Below are positions 1-6,552 of a stretch of DNA of 6,795 nucleotides, in pieces. The stretch comes from an uncultured Porphyromonadaceae bacterium (GTDB lineage: Bacteria > Bacteroidota > Bacteroidia > Bacteroidales > Muribaculaceae). Below the pieces are notes generated by a model. The model searched no databases. It was not told the DNA's origin and saw only the letters and a program-made list of their open reading frames with translations. The stretch spans positions 1 through 6,795 of the forward strand of contig CALDIF010000044.1 in NCBI GenBank assembly GCA_937901905.1, given 5' to 3'. The position numbers and the translations under genes are program-made. Numbering within the stretch: the first letter of the stretch is position 1; each line of letters begins with the position of its first letter.

Positions 1-60
1 TTGCGATTTTCCGAGGCGAAGCCTAATTTCGGCGTAGCCAACATTAGTGCAAACCGAATC
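1..60. repeat. Intergenic repeat-like stretch with mini-palindromes
   Basis: No coding frame is supported here. Two near-identical small palindromes sit 7 nt apart: GGCGAAGCC at 15-23 and GGCGTAGCC at 31-39, separated by TAATTTC and followed by AGTGCAAACCGA at 46-57. From memory, similar wording (GGCGAAGCC, AATTTCGGC, GTGCAAACCGA) recurs between genes in Prevotella and Muribaculaceae-like genomes, so this is probably one copy of a dispersed intergenic repeat. Only the two internal units are directly visible; copy number in the genome cannot be judged. The left edge may lie outside the window. Confidence 0.45.
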
Positions 61-136
61 TCTCGCGTCTGTTCCCGATGATTTGGATGGAACGAAAGTG
101 AGCGAATTTGTTGCGCGATCACATGCAATCCTACCG
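61..136. other. Non-coding spacer, nothing recognised
   Basis: There is no convincing reading frame, RNA gene or repeat here. It has a more mixed base composition than the AT-rich promoter block that follows, and it may be the tail of the repeat element to its left or the 3' untranslated end of an upstream gene outside the window. Confidence 0.4.
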
Positions 137-173
137 AAAAAAGTAACAATTTGTTTGTAAAAATTGCTTTTTT
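137..173. terminator. AT-rich hairpin, possible weak bidirectional terminator
   Basis: CAATTT (147-152) pairs with AAATTG (161-166) around an 8-nt loop. The stem extends through AAAAAAG (137-143) pairing with CTTTTTT (167-173), leaving a 3-nt bulge (TAA, 144-146). The flanking A and T runs give a T tract after the stem on either strand, as in bidirectional terminators. The stem has only two G:C pairs, so it would be weak. It lies just upstream of the proposed operon promoter and could end transcription arriving from the left. It could also simply be AT-rich promoter-proximal DNA. Confidence 0.35.
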
Positions 174-191
174 GATGAAAAAATGTGAATT

Positions 192-225
192 TTTGCTTGT
201 AATTGTGATAAAATGTTTAAATTTG
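192..225 (+). promoter_or_regulatory. Candidate Bacteroidetes promoter for the SusCD operon
   Basis: TAAATTTG at 218-225 matches the Bacteroidetes housekeeping -7 consensus TAnnTTTG at every fixed position. TTTG at 192-195 is a possible -33 element with a 22-nt gap, slightly longer than usual; CTTG at 196-199 (18-nt gap) is an imperfect alternative. The surroundings are strongly AT-rich, unlike the flanking DNA. Transcription would start near 230-236 and give a leader of about 180 nt. Nearer partial matches (TACTTTTT at 375-382, TAAATTTA at 392-399) lack the final G and a clear -33 partner. Confidence 0.55.
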
Positions 226-236
226 CAGCCGATTTT

Positions 237-289
237 GTCGTTTGATACGACCGTGATGCTGACAGCGGAGATCGCCGGCAGCCCGTTTT
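237..289 (+). promoter_or_regulatory. Leader hairpins upstream of SusC gene
   Basis: Two potential stem-loops lie just after the predicted transcription start. The first is GTCGT (237-241) with ACGAC (247-251) around a 5-nt loop, and would sit almost at the mRNA 5' end. The second is an imperfect stem, 258-267 against 273-282: GCTG pairs with CAGC, then a mismatch, a C:G pair, a second mismatch, and GCG with CGC around a 5-nt loop (8 pairs). It is followed by CCG and only four T (286-289), so it is a poor terminator by itself. These may protect the 5' end, act as an attenuator or bind a small RNA; no known riboswitch is recognised. Confidence 0.3.
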
Positions 290-413
290 AGGTTGATTTC
301 ATATGCGCTATGCCCCCCTCGTTCAGTTGGTGTGGGCGGTGGAGTGTGGCGCGATTGAGAAAGGAACATAGATATACTTTTTATTAATAGGTAAATTTAT
401 TAACAGATTGCTT
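290..413 (+). other. Rest of the untranslated leader
   Basis: There is no gene here. The middle part (310-360) is GC-rich with C6 and G-rich runs that do not form a clean stem. The last 45 nt are AT-rich and hold no Shine-Dalgarno sequence before the ATG at 414. An unstructured AT-rich stretch ahead of the start codon is the usual initiation context in Bacteroidetes. Confidence 0.4.
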
Positions 414-3400
414 ATGAAAAAGATTGTGTTACTACTGTTGGTAATCTGCGCCTACGCCTTGCCGGCTCTTGCCGACAAGACGGTGACGGGTGTGGTTACC
501 GAGGCAGGCAGCGGCGATCCCCTCATCGGCGCAACTATCCAGGCCGTTGGTACAACGACCGGTGTGGCGACTGATGTGAATGGCGAGTTCACGCTTCGCG
601 TGCCTGACAATGTGAAGACGCTCAAGATTTCTTACATCGGTTATGAGCCGCTCGAAGTGGGTGTCGCCAGCCGCCTCGTCGTTGAGTTGCAGGCTTCGGG
701 GACTACGCTCGATGGTGTTGTCGTGACCGCGTTGGGTATCTCGCGTCAGGAGAAGACGCTCGGTTACAGCGCCACCACTTTGAAAGCCGATGACCTCGTT
801 GAGGGTCATGTGTCTAACGTGACCACGGCACTTGCCGGTAAGGTCGCCGGTGTTCAGGTGCGTGCTTCGAGCAATGACCCCGGTATGGCTAACGACGTCA
901 TTATCCGTGGTATCAGTTCTATCAACGGCAGCAACCAGCCTCTCTACGTGATTGATGGTGTGCCCTTGCAGAACACCACCTTGCTCAACACCAGCCAAGA
1001 CTACATGAACCAGATGGGTGGTATAACCAACGTTAACCCCAGCGATATCGAGTCGATGACGATTCTCAAGGGTGCTGCCGCTACCTCGCTCTACGGTTCG
1101 CGTGCCGCTAACGGTGTAATTCTCATTACCACCAAGAAGGGTTCTCGTGGTGTTGACAAGAACTTCACAGTCACCTACGACGGTGCTCTCCAGTGGAAGC
1201 GCGTGTCGACCTTGCCCAAGTTCCAAAACAAGTACGGTCAAGGTTGGAACGGTGTTCAAACTTTCATTGAGAACGGTTCGTGGGGACCCGAGATGGACGG
1301 TTCGTGGCAGGTTGTCGGTCCTATCTATGACAACCAACAGTTGCTCCACCGGTATAGCCCGGTGAAGAACAATATCCGCGACTTCTTCGACACCGGCTTC
1401 ATGCAGAGTCACTCGGTCGCTTTCAGTGGTGTGAGCGACGACAGCAAGGCAAGTTACTATCTCAGTTACGGTTACACCGGTGACAATGGTATCATTCCCG
1501 GTGCAAAGGACACCTTCAAGCGTCACACTATCGCCGCACGCGGCAGTTTCGATGCCACCAAGTTCTTGAAACTCTCATCGTCGTTAAACTTCTCTCGCAG
1601 CAACACCAACACCGTTGCTTCGATGCAGGGTGCGTCAATGATAGACGGTTTATATGAGTTCCCGCGCGACCTCTCGCTTGTCGACCACAAGGACACCACC
1701 TCGCCCTTCAACCAGCCTGCAGCGTGGTACACGCCCTACGGTATCACCAACCCCTATTGGGCTATCGAGAACAACTACAACCACAATGACAGCAAGCAGT
1801 TCTTCGGAAACTTGCAAGTGGACATCAACCCGATTAGCAAATTGACCTTGACCTACCGTCTCGGTATGGACTACACCGACTATGATGTGAAGATCGGTGA
1901 GCCTCAGATTGCTCTCGATGATGCTCTCGTTAACGAGGACTACGGTTACGCTCCCAGCAACATGAACCAGTCCGGTTACGTTTACTCGCGTTACTATCGC
2001 GGTTACGAGATCAACAACGACTTCCTTGCCAACTACAAGGACAAGTTCATTGACGGTCGTCTTGACTTGAACGTGAATGCCGGTGTTAACATGAACGAGC
2101 GTAACACCACTTACATGACCGGTCGCACCGATGACCTGACGTTCTACACGGACTTCTGGGATTTGAGCAACGGTGCCACGAAGACCACCTTGACCGAGAG
2201 CCAGAGCAAGCGTCGCCTTGTCGGTTTGTTCGGTGATGTGACCCTCGGTTGGGACGACCTTCTCTTCCTCGAGTTGACTGCCCGTAACGACTGGTCGTCA
2301 ACGCTGCCCTTGGGCAACAACAGTTACTTCTATCCGGGCGCAACGCTGAGTTGGATCTTCAGCAAGCACCTCAACGTTCCTGCAATAGACTTCGGTAAGT
2401 TGCGTCTCGCCTACGGTCGCACCGGTAACGATGCCGGCGTGTACTTGACAAGTGCAACATTCGTTCAAGGTTATTCTAACGGTTACTACGGCAGCGACTT
2501 GACCGCGTTCCCCCACGGAGGTATCAATGCGTTCCAAGCAGCCGCCAAAATCGGCAGCAACAACTTGAAGCCCGAGATGACCACCGAGTTTGAGGTCGGT
2601 TTGAACATGCAATTCTTCAAGGGTCGTGCCGGATTTGACGTGTCGTTCTACAACCGCGTGACCAATGACCAAATCTTCACTCTGCCGGTTGACCCCGCCA
2701 TGGGTTACACCAACATGGTGACCAACTTCGGTAAGGTTCGCAACCGCGGTATTGAGTTGTTGCTTGACTTCACCCCCGTTCGTACAGGCGATTGGAAGTG
2801 GAATGTGACCTTCAACTTTGCCAAGAACTGGAACAAGGTTGTCTCGATGCCCGAGAGCCTTGAGGGTGGTCGCACGACCATCAACCGCTTCAGTGCCGGC
2901 GATGATGCCGTCTACATGTACGCCGAGGCAGGCAAGCCCATTGGTGAACTCTACACCTACATGCCCCAGTTTACAGCCGACGGTAAGATTATCGTTGATG
3001 CTAACGGTCAGCCCGTCCTCTCGACTTCAGTTGAGGATACCGGCAAGAGCGTGAACAGCAAGTGGACCGGTGGTGCCACCACCTCCTTGACCTGGAAGTT
3101 CCTCACCTTGAGTGCTGCTCTTGATATCCGTTACGGCGGTTGGATGTTCTCACGCACCAGCAACTTGATGCAATTTACAGGTAACGGTTACTTCACCACT
3201 TACAACGATCGTCGTCCGTTTATCATTCCCAACTCGGTTGTCAGCGACGGAGCGGGCGGTTACGTGGAAAACACCACTCCCATCTATCTTACCGACGGCA
3301 GTTACCAAGACTGGTACAACAAGTACGGTTTCAACAAGGGTGGCGAGGCTTACTTGGTCGACCGCACAATGGTTAAGTTGCGTAACATCACCCTGGGTGT

Positions 3401-3614
3401 TCAGTTGCCCAAGAAGTGGGTCAGCGCATGCTACTTGAGCGATGCCTCTGTTTCGTTCTTCTGCAACAACGTGTTCACCTGGACAGCCAAGAGCAATTAC
3501 AGTATTGATCCTGAGGCGAGTTCCTATGGTAATGACTTGTACGGTGCCTTCGGTGAGTTATATGCTAACCCGGCATGCCGCACCTTCGGTGTTAACTTGA
3601 ATGTCAAATTCTAA
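414..3614 (+). CDS. SusC/RagA-family TonB-dependent outer-membrane transporter
   Basis: This is the TonB-dependent barrel of a SusCD importer: it moves a ligand captured by SusD across the outer membrane using energy passed on by TonB-ExbBD. The protein has 1066 residues, usual for the family. Seen in order: a signal peptide (1-20, cleavage after ALA), a carboxypeptidase-regulatory-like beta-sandwich (about 23-93), a TonB-box-like stretch DGVVVTALGI (100-109), then the SusC signature SRQEKTLGYS, a plug domain carrying IRGISSING (164-172) and YVIDGVP (178-184), and the hallmark LKGAAATSLYGSRAANGV (218-235). The rest is a beta-barrel ending in NLNVKF, with the terminal Phe expected for BAM insertion. 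There is no STN or other N-terminal signalling extension, so it is not the type that controls an anti-sigma factor. The ATG at 414 is preferred over the in-frame TTG at 408 because it starts directly with MKK; no Shine-Dalgarno site is seen. It is the first gene of the operon. The substrate cannot be read from the sequence. Confidence 0.96.
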   Translation: MKKIVLLLLVICAYALPALADKTVTGVVTEAGSGDPLIGATIQAVGTTTGVATDVNGEFTLRVPDNVKTLKISYIGYEPLEVGVASRLVVELQASGTTLDGVVVTALGISRQEKTLGYSATTLKADDLVEGHVSNVTTALAGKVAGVQVRASSNDPGMANDVIIRGISSINGSNQPLYVIDGVPLQNTTLLNTSQDYMNQMGGITNVNPSDIESMTILKGAAATSLYGSRAANGVILITTKKGSRGVDKNFTVTYDGALQWKRVSTLPKFQNKYGQGWNGVQTFIENGSWGPEMDGSWQVVGPIYDNQQLLHRYSPVKNNIRDFFDTGFMQSHSVAFSGVSDDSKASYYLSYGYTGDNGIIPGAKDTFKRHTIAARGSFDATKFLKLSSSLNFSRSNTNTVASMQGASMIDGLYEFPRDLSLVDHKDTTSPFNQPAAWYTPYGITNPYWAIENNYNHNDSKQFFGNLQVDINPISKLTLTYRLGMDYTDYDVKIGEPQIALDDALVNEDYGYAPSNMNQSGYVYSRYYRGYEINNDFLANYKDKFIDGRLDLNVNAGVNMNERNTTYMTGRTDDLTFYTDFWDLSNGATKTTLTESQSKRRLVGLFGDVTLGWDDLLFLELTARNDWSSTLPLGNNSYFYPGATLSWIFSKHLNVPAIDFGKLRLAYGRTGNDAGVYLTSATFVQGYSNGYYGSDLTAFPHGGINAFQAAAKIGSNNLKPEMTTEFEVGLNMQFFKGRAGFDVSFYNRVTNDQIFTLPVDPAMGYTNMVTNFGKVRNRGIELLLDFTPVRTGDWKWNVTFNFAKNWNKVVSMPESLEGGRTTINRFSAGDDAVYMYAEAGKPIGELYTYMPQFTADGKIIVDANGQPVLSTSVEDTGKSVNSKWTGGATTSLTWKFLTLSAALDIRYGGWMFSRTSNLMQFTGNGYFTTYNDRRPFIIPNSVVSDGAGGYVENTTPIYLTDGSYQDWYNKYGFNKGGEAYLVDRTMVKLRNITLGVQLPKKWVSACYLSDASVSFFCNNVFTWTAKSNYSIDPEASSYGNDLYGAFGELYANPACRTFGVNLNVKF

Positions 3615-3619
3615 TCAAC

Positions 3620-3626
3620 AAGGAGG
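3620..3626 (+). promoter_or_regulatory. Strong Shine-Dalgarno site before the SusD gene
   Basis: AAGGAGG sits 8 nt before the ATG at 3635, inside the 20-nt gap after the SusC stop codon. It is close to a full complement of the usual 16S 3' tail and fixes the SusD start. It stands out because the SusC gene and the third gene lack such a site and the fourth has only a weak AGAGG (5887-5891). It may raise SusD translation relative to its neighbours. Confidence 0.8.
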
Positions 3627-3634
3627 ATCAAATC

Positions 3635-5143
3635 ATGAAGAAATTTTTTGCATTTTCAGCTATATTGATGGCGTTTGCTTTCACGTCGTGTGACAATTAT
3701 CTTGATATCAATCAAGATCCCAACTCTCCCAGTGAAGATGCCATCACTACCGATATGCTGTTCCCGGCAGCCGAGATGAACCTCGCCGGTTCTTACGGTG
3801 ACTTCCTGCGTATTTGCGGCGGTTACTACGCCCAGCACTACTCGCAGACCTTCGGTACCAGCAACTATCTTGACTACTCGCAGTTCACGATGAGTGCAAC
3901 TCGCTCGAGCAGTACCTACACCCAGTTGAACGCTCGCGTGCTCGGCAACCTCAAGACCGTGCGCGAGAAGGCTATCGCCGCCGAGGACTATGCCACCAAC
4001 CTTGCTGCAACGGCATTGTGGGCTTTCACTTATCAAGTTCTTGTTGACTGCTACGGTGAGTTGCCTTATACCGAGGCTTTCACCGGCAACCCCACTCCTT
4101 CCTATAATGACGGTGCCGACATCTATGCCGGCGTGATTGCCGAGTTGGAAGAGGCTAAGGCTCAACCCCTCAACAGCCAATCTTGTGTCAACTTCCTATT
4201 CCCCGGCAAGAGCGCAAGCGATTGGCAAGCATTTGCCAATGCAGTGCTTTTCAAACTCTATATGCGCGAGAGCGGTGTCGTTGACGTGCAAGCCAAACTT
4301 GATGCCCTTGTGGCTGAGGATAACTTCCCCGGTGATGTGGCTTACACCAACTGGACAAACGAGAGTGGTCATATGAGTCCGTTCTTCGCCGAGGAGTTCT
4401 CGAGCGCATGGGGTTCTACCCAAATCAATGTAATCGGTAACGTTGCTATCATTCGCACGATGCAACAGTACAACGCCGATGGTGACATCGTGTTCACCGA
4501 CGGTCGTCTCGCCAAGTTCTTCGCGACCAACACGGCAGGTAACTACACCGGTGGTGTGTCGGGAACCAACTTCTCGACTGCCGAGGGTGACCAAAAGAGT
4601 TCCGCTTATTGGAACCGTCCCGTTGCAAGTTACAATATGCCGGTCTATTTGATTACCGAGAGCGAGATTGAGTTCTTCCTTGCCGAGTATTATGCCAAGA
4701 AGGGTAATGCCGCTCAAGCACAGGCTCACTACAACGCAGCCATCGAGGCTTCGTTCGAAAGTGCCGGTGCCGATGGTGCTGCCGACGTGATTGCCCGTTA
4801 TCCCTATAGCCAGGGTAGTTATAAGGAGAATATCGGTATCGCAAAGTGGGTTGCGCTCGCCGGAACCAACAACTTTGAGGCTTGGTGTGAGATGCGCCGT
4901 CTGGGTTATCCCACCTTCGGCAGTGTGACCGGCTCTCAACTCTACAATGAGACTTCACATGCTTACACACCCGACAACTACGTTGCCGGCACGCTCTACA
5001 CGCCTATCCAAGTTAACGGTAATTTGGGTGCGGGTAAGATATTGCAACGCTTCCCCTACGCCGAGAGCAGCAGCACTCGCAACAGCAATGCTCCCACGCA
5101 GACCGAGGCTGTCTATGGCACTCCCGTGTTCTGGGCAAAGTAA
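3635..5143 (+). CDS. SusD/RagB-family outer-membrane lipoprotein (SusD-like_2 type)
   Basis: This is the surface substrate-binding lid that closes over the SusC barrel. The protein has 502 residues, normal for the family. A lipoprotein signal peptide ends at FTSC with Cys19 as the acylated residue; the acidic stretch after it (CDNYLDINQDPNSPSE) fits surface-exported Bacteroidetes lipoproteins and is typical of the SusD-like_2 branch rather than classical starch-type SusD. The tryptophan-containing FEAWCEMRRLGYP (414-426) is the conserved late motif of this branch, and the C-terminal GTPVFWAK is also family-like. Helical repeats in the first half would form the TPR-like SusC-binding face. It is translated from a strong Shine-Dalgarno site, 20 nt after the SusC gene. 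SusD-like_2 members occur in peptide as well as glycan loci, so the family alone does not name the ligand. Confidence 0.95.
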   Translation: MKKFFAFSAILMAFAFTSCDNYLDINQDPNSPSEDAITTDMLFPAAEMNLAGSYGDFLRICGGYYAQHYSQTFGTSNYLDYSQFTMSATRSSSTYTQLNARVLGNLKTVREKAIAAEDYATNLAATALWAFTYQVLVDCYGELPYTEAFTGNPTPSYNDGADIYAGVIAELEEAKAQPLNSQSCVNFLFPGKSASDWQAFANAVLFKLYMRESGVVDVQAKLDALVAEDNFPGDVAYTNWTNESGHMSPFFAEEFSSAWGSTQINVIGNVAIIRTMQQYNADGDIVFTDGRLAKFFATNTAGNYTGGVSGTNFSTAEGDQKSSAYWNRPVASYNMPVYLITESEIEFFLAEYYAKKGNAAQAQAHYNAAIEASFESAGADGAADVIARYPYSQGSYKENIGIAKWVALAGTNNFEAWCEMRRLGYPTFGSVTGSQLYNETSHAYTPDNYVAGTLYTPIQVNGNLGAGKILQRFPYAESSSTRNSNAPTQTEAVYGTPVFWAK

Positions 5144-5172
5144 TGTAATTTGTGTCAAACTCATCTAAACAA

Positions 5173-5883
5173 ATGAAGATTATGAAGAAATCACTTATAT
5201 GCTTGCTCGCAGGTGCCTTGTCGTTGGTGTCACTCACCGGTTGCGACAAGGATTCGGAGGGGTTGACCAAGATTACAACCTACGCCGTGATTGACCTTGA
5301 TGGCGGCTCGCTTGTTAAGGTTAATAAGGGTGCCACGTTCACCGACCCGGGCTTTACAGCAATACAAGGAACTGAAGATGTGACCGCCAACGTCACCGTT
5401 TCGGGCAATGTGAACACCGCTCGCTGCGGTTTCTACACCTTGACCTATAGCGTGGTGAACCCCGACGGTTTCCCCGCCACTGCCAGCCGTACGGTTATGG
5501 TAGTTGACCCCGATAACTTCGCCAGTGCCTATTTGGCTTCTTGTAAATACGGTTCTCGCAGTTATAGCGGTCTCAAGATTATGATTACCGACAATGGTGA
5601 CGGCACCTACGCTATCGATGACCTTGCCGGAGGTCTGTACTGCCAGGGACGTTATCCGGGCTATGAGGCTTACGGATATGACTTTTGGTACGATGATAAT
5701 CTCAAACTTGATGGCAGCACTGTGACTCTCGCCGCCGGTATGGGCAGCGGCACCAACTGGTATTGGAAAGAGCCTCTCGACTGTCTCAACGGTACTTACG
5801 ATGCCGAAACAGGCACTGTTACTTATCTCGCGGCTTTCAGTGGTGATGCCGACGATGCGATTAGTGTCACTTTAACCAAGTAA
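5173..5883 (+). CDS. Ig-like/BT_2262-like surface lipoprotein, accessory to SusCD
   Basis: This is a predicted 236-residue outer-membrane lipoprotein. The signal peptide ends in the lipobox LTGC with Cys24, followed by DKDSEG, a surface-export-like acidic tail. Residues about 35-112 look like a DUF5011-type bacterial Ig-like domain: KGATFTDPGF (52-61), then a GFYTLTYSVVNPDGFPATA run (86-104) and the closing strand RTVMVVD. The C-terminal half (about 115-236) carries GSRSYSGLKI, NGDGTYAIDDLAGGLY and GRYPGYEAYGYDF, which I recognise as the C-terminal domain of BT_2262-like (DUF5012-type) proteins, nearly always next to SusCD pairs. It probably binds the SusC barrel or presents ligand; no enzymatic residues are apparent. 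It starts 29 nt after the SusD gene. ATG 5173 and ATG 5182 (MKKSL) both give good signal peptides; the GTG at 5152 is unlikely. No clear ribosome-binding site is present. Confidence 0.85.
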   Translation: MKIMKKSLICLLAGALSLVSLTGCDKDSEGLTKITTYAVIDLDGGSLVKVNKGATFTDPGFTAIQGTEDVTANVTVSGNVNTARCGFYTLTYSVVNPDGFPATASRTVMVVDPDNFASAYLASCKYGSRSYSGLKIMITDNGDGTYAIDDLAGGLYCQGRYPGYEAYGYDFWYDDNLKLDGSTVTLAAGMGSGTNWYWKEPLDCLNGTYDAETGTVTYLAAFSGDADDAISVTLTK

Positions 5884-5897
5884 AATAGAGGTACATT

Positions 5898-6428
5898 ATG
5901 AAGAAGTTATTATATTTTGCCGCATTGGCTCTGATGTTTGCCGGAACTTCCTGCGATAAGGAAGAGGTTGGTGGCACTGCTACCGAGGCTATGGCAGGAC
6001 AGTGGTACGTCACTATGGACGGTGTTGATGATAACGGTCAGCCTCTTGACGATGACTATTTGGATTTCTTTGGTGACGGTCTGTTCTTTGTTAACACTTA
6101 TAACACGAGTGCTAACGATCCCACCAAGATGTTTATCGAGGAACTCGGCGATGCTTATCTCGGTTTCTATACTCGTATCAATGCAATTCCCGGTTCGTTG
6201 GAGTTTGCAACCGATGGCGAGGTAGAGAACTTGAGCGGGCGTTTCAATGCTCTCACTATCACCGATGGTAAGATTTTGCTCGGTGCCGGTCATCAGAATA
6301 ACGGTTCTCCGTGTGATTCTATCGTGTTCTACGTCTCGTTTGCCGGCGATCCTTTTCCCGGTATGTACGGACATTCCAAGTATCGCGTGAGTGGTATCCG
6401 CTACAGCGGTCTTGCCGAGAACGATTGA
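5898..6428 (+). CDS. Small SusCD-associated lipoprotein, 'lipid-binding protein' family (PF12888-like)
   Basis: This is a predicted 176-residue lipoprotein. The signal peptide ends AGTSC with Cys19 followed by DKEE. The first mature segment, GGTATEAMAGQWYV (25-38), and the ending YRVSGIRYSGLAEND match my recollection of the Bacteroidetes family annotated 'lipid-binding protein' or 'putative lipid-binding hydrolase' (PF12888). The body alternates short hydrophobic and polar stretches as a beta-rich fold would. No catalytic motif is visible, so the 'hydrolase' label should not be trusted. It is the last gene of the operon, 14 nt after the previous stop, with a weak AGAGG 6 nt before the ATG, and it ends 24 nt before the terminator stem. 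Its position matches the smallest lipoprotein of the BT2261-2264 type of complex, so a structural role at the SusC barrel is likely. The assignment rests on recognition of motifs, not on a search. Confidence 0.8.
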   Translation: MKKLLYFAALALMFAGTSCDKEEVGGTATEAMAGQWYVTMDGVDDNGQPLDDDYLDFFGDGLFFVNTYNTSANDPTKMFIEELGDAYLGFYTRINAIPGSLEFATDGEVENLSGRFNALTITDGKILLGAGHQNNGSPCDSIVFYVSFAGDPFPGMYGHSKYRVSGIRYSGLAEND

Positions 6429-6452
6429 TAAGCAATAGTAACCTATATACCG

Positions 6453-6496
6453 AGTGGGGGCGTGTCGCGCAAGGACACGACCCCCACTTTCGTTTT
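6453..6496 (+). terminator. Strong intrinsic terminator of the operon
   Basis: AGTGGGGG (6453-6460) plus CGTGTC (6461-6466) pairs with GACACG (6474-6479) plus CCCCCACT (6481-6488). This gives a 14-bp GC-rich stem with one bulged A (6480) and a 7-nt loop (6467-6473). The T-rich tail TTTCGTTTT (6488-6496) follows on the + strand only. It begins 24 nt after the last stop codon and is the only strong terminator in the window, which supports a single four-gene transcript. Confidence 0.88.
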
Positions 6497-6552
6497 AGCG
6501 GATTTACGAGAGAAATTAGTAGTTATCATGTCCGACCTGTCTGACACCATCA
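6497..6552. other. Short spacer between terminator and palindrome array
   Basis: This is AT-richer unique-looking sequence with no gene, no clear hairpin and no obvious promoter. Confidence 0.4.

Noticed and set aside
373..399. Promoter close to the SusC start (TACTTTTT and TAAATTTA)
   Set aside because: Both miss the final G of the -7 consensus and have no clear TTTG at -33; the element at 218-225 is a full match.
408..413. Upstream TTG start for the SusC gene
   Set aside because: It would add only two residues before MKK; the ATG at 414 gives a normal signal peptide and no ribosome-binding site favours the TTG.
432..1526. Long antisense open frame of 364 codons inside the SusC gene
   Set aside because: It is in codon register with the sense gene, so it stays open only because TTA, CTA and TCA codons are rare in the sense frame; its product has no recognisable family features. 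It ends exactly at the CTA leucine codon of the signal peptide.
4196..4939. Antisense open frames in the SusD gene (3656-4180 and 4196-4939)
   Set aside because: Both are in codon register with the sense gene and arise from the same codon bias; the sense protein is a clear SusD homologue.
5152..5172. GTG start for the third gene
   Set aside because: It would add seven polar residues ahead of the signal peptide; ATG 5173 or 5182 gives a conventional lipoprotein signal.
5910..6374. Antisense open frame of 154 codons in the small lipoprotein gene
   Set aside because: It is a mirror of the sense codons in register, with no signal, motif or start context of its own.
414..6428. Polysaccharide utilisation locus
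   Set aside because: No carbohydrate-active enzyme, sulfatase or glycan sensor is present in the window, and the accessory lipoproteins point more to the BT2261-2264 peptide-type arrangement; genes outside the window could change this.
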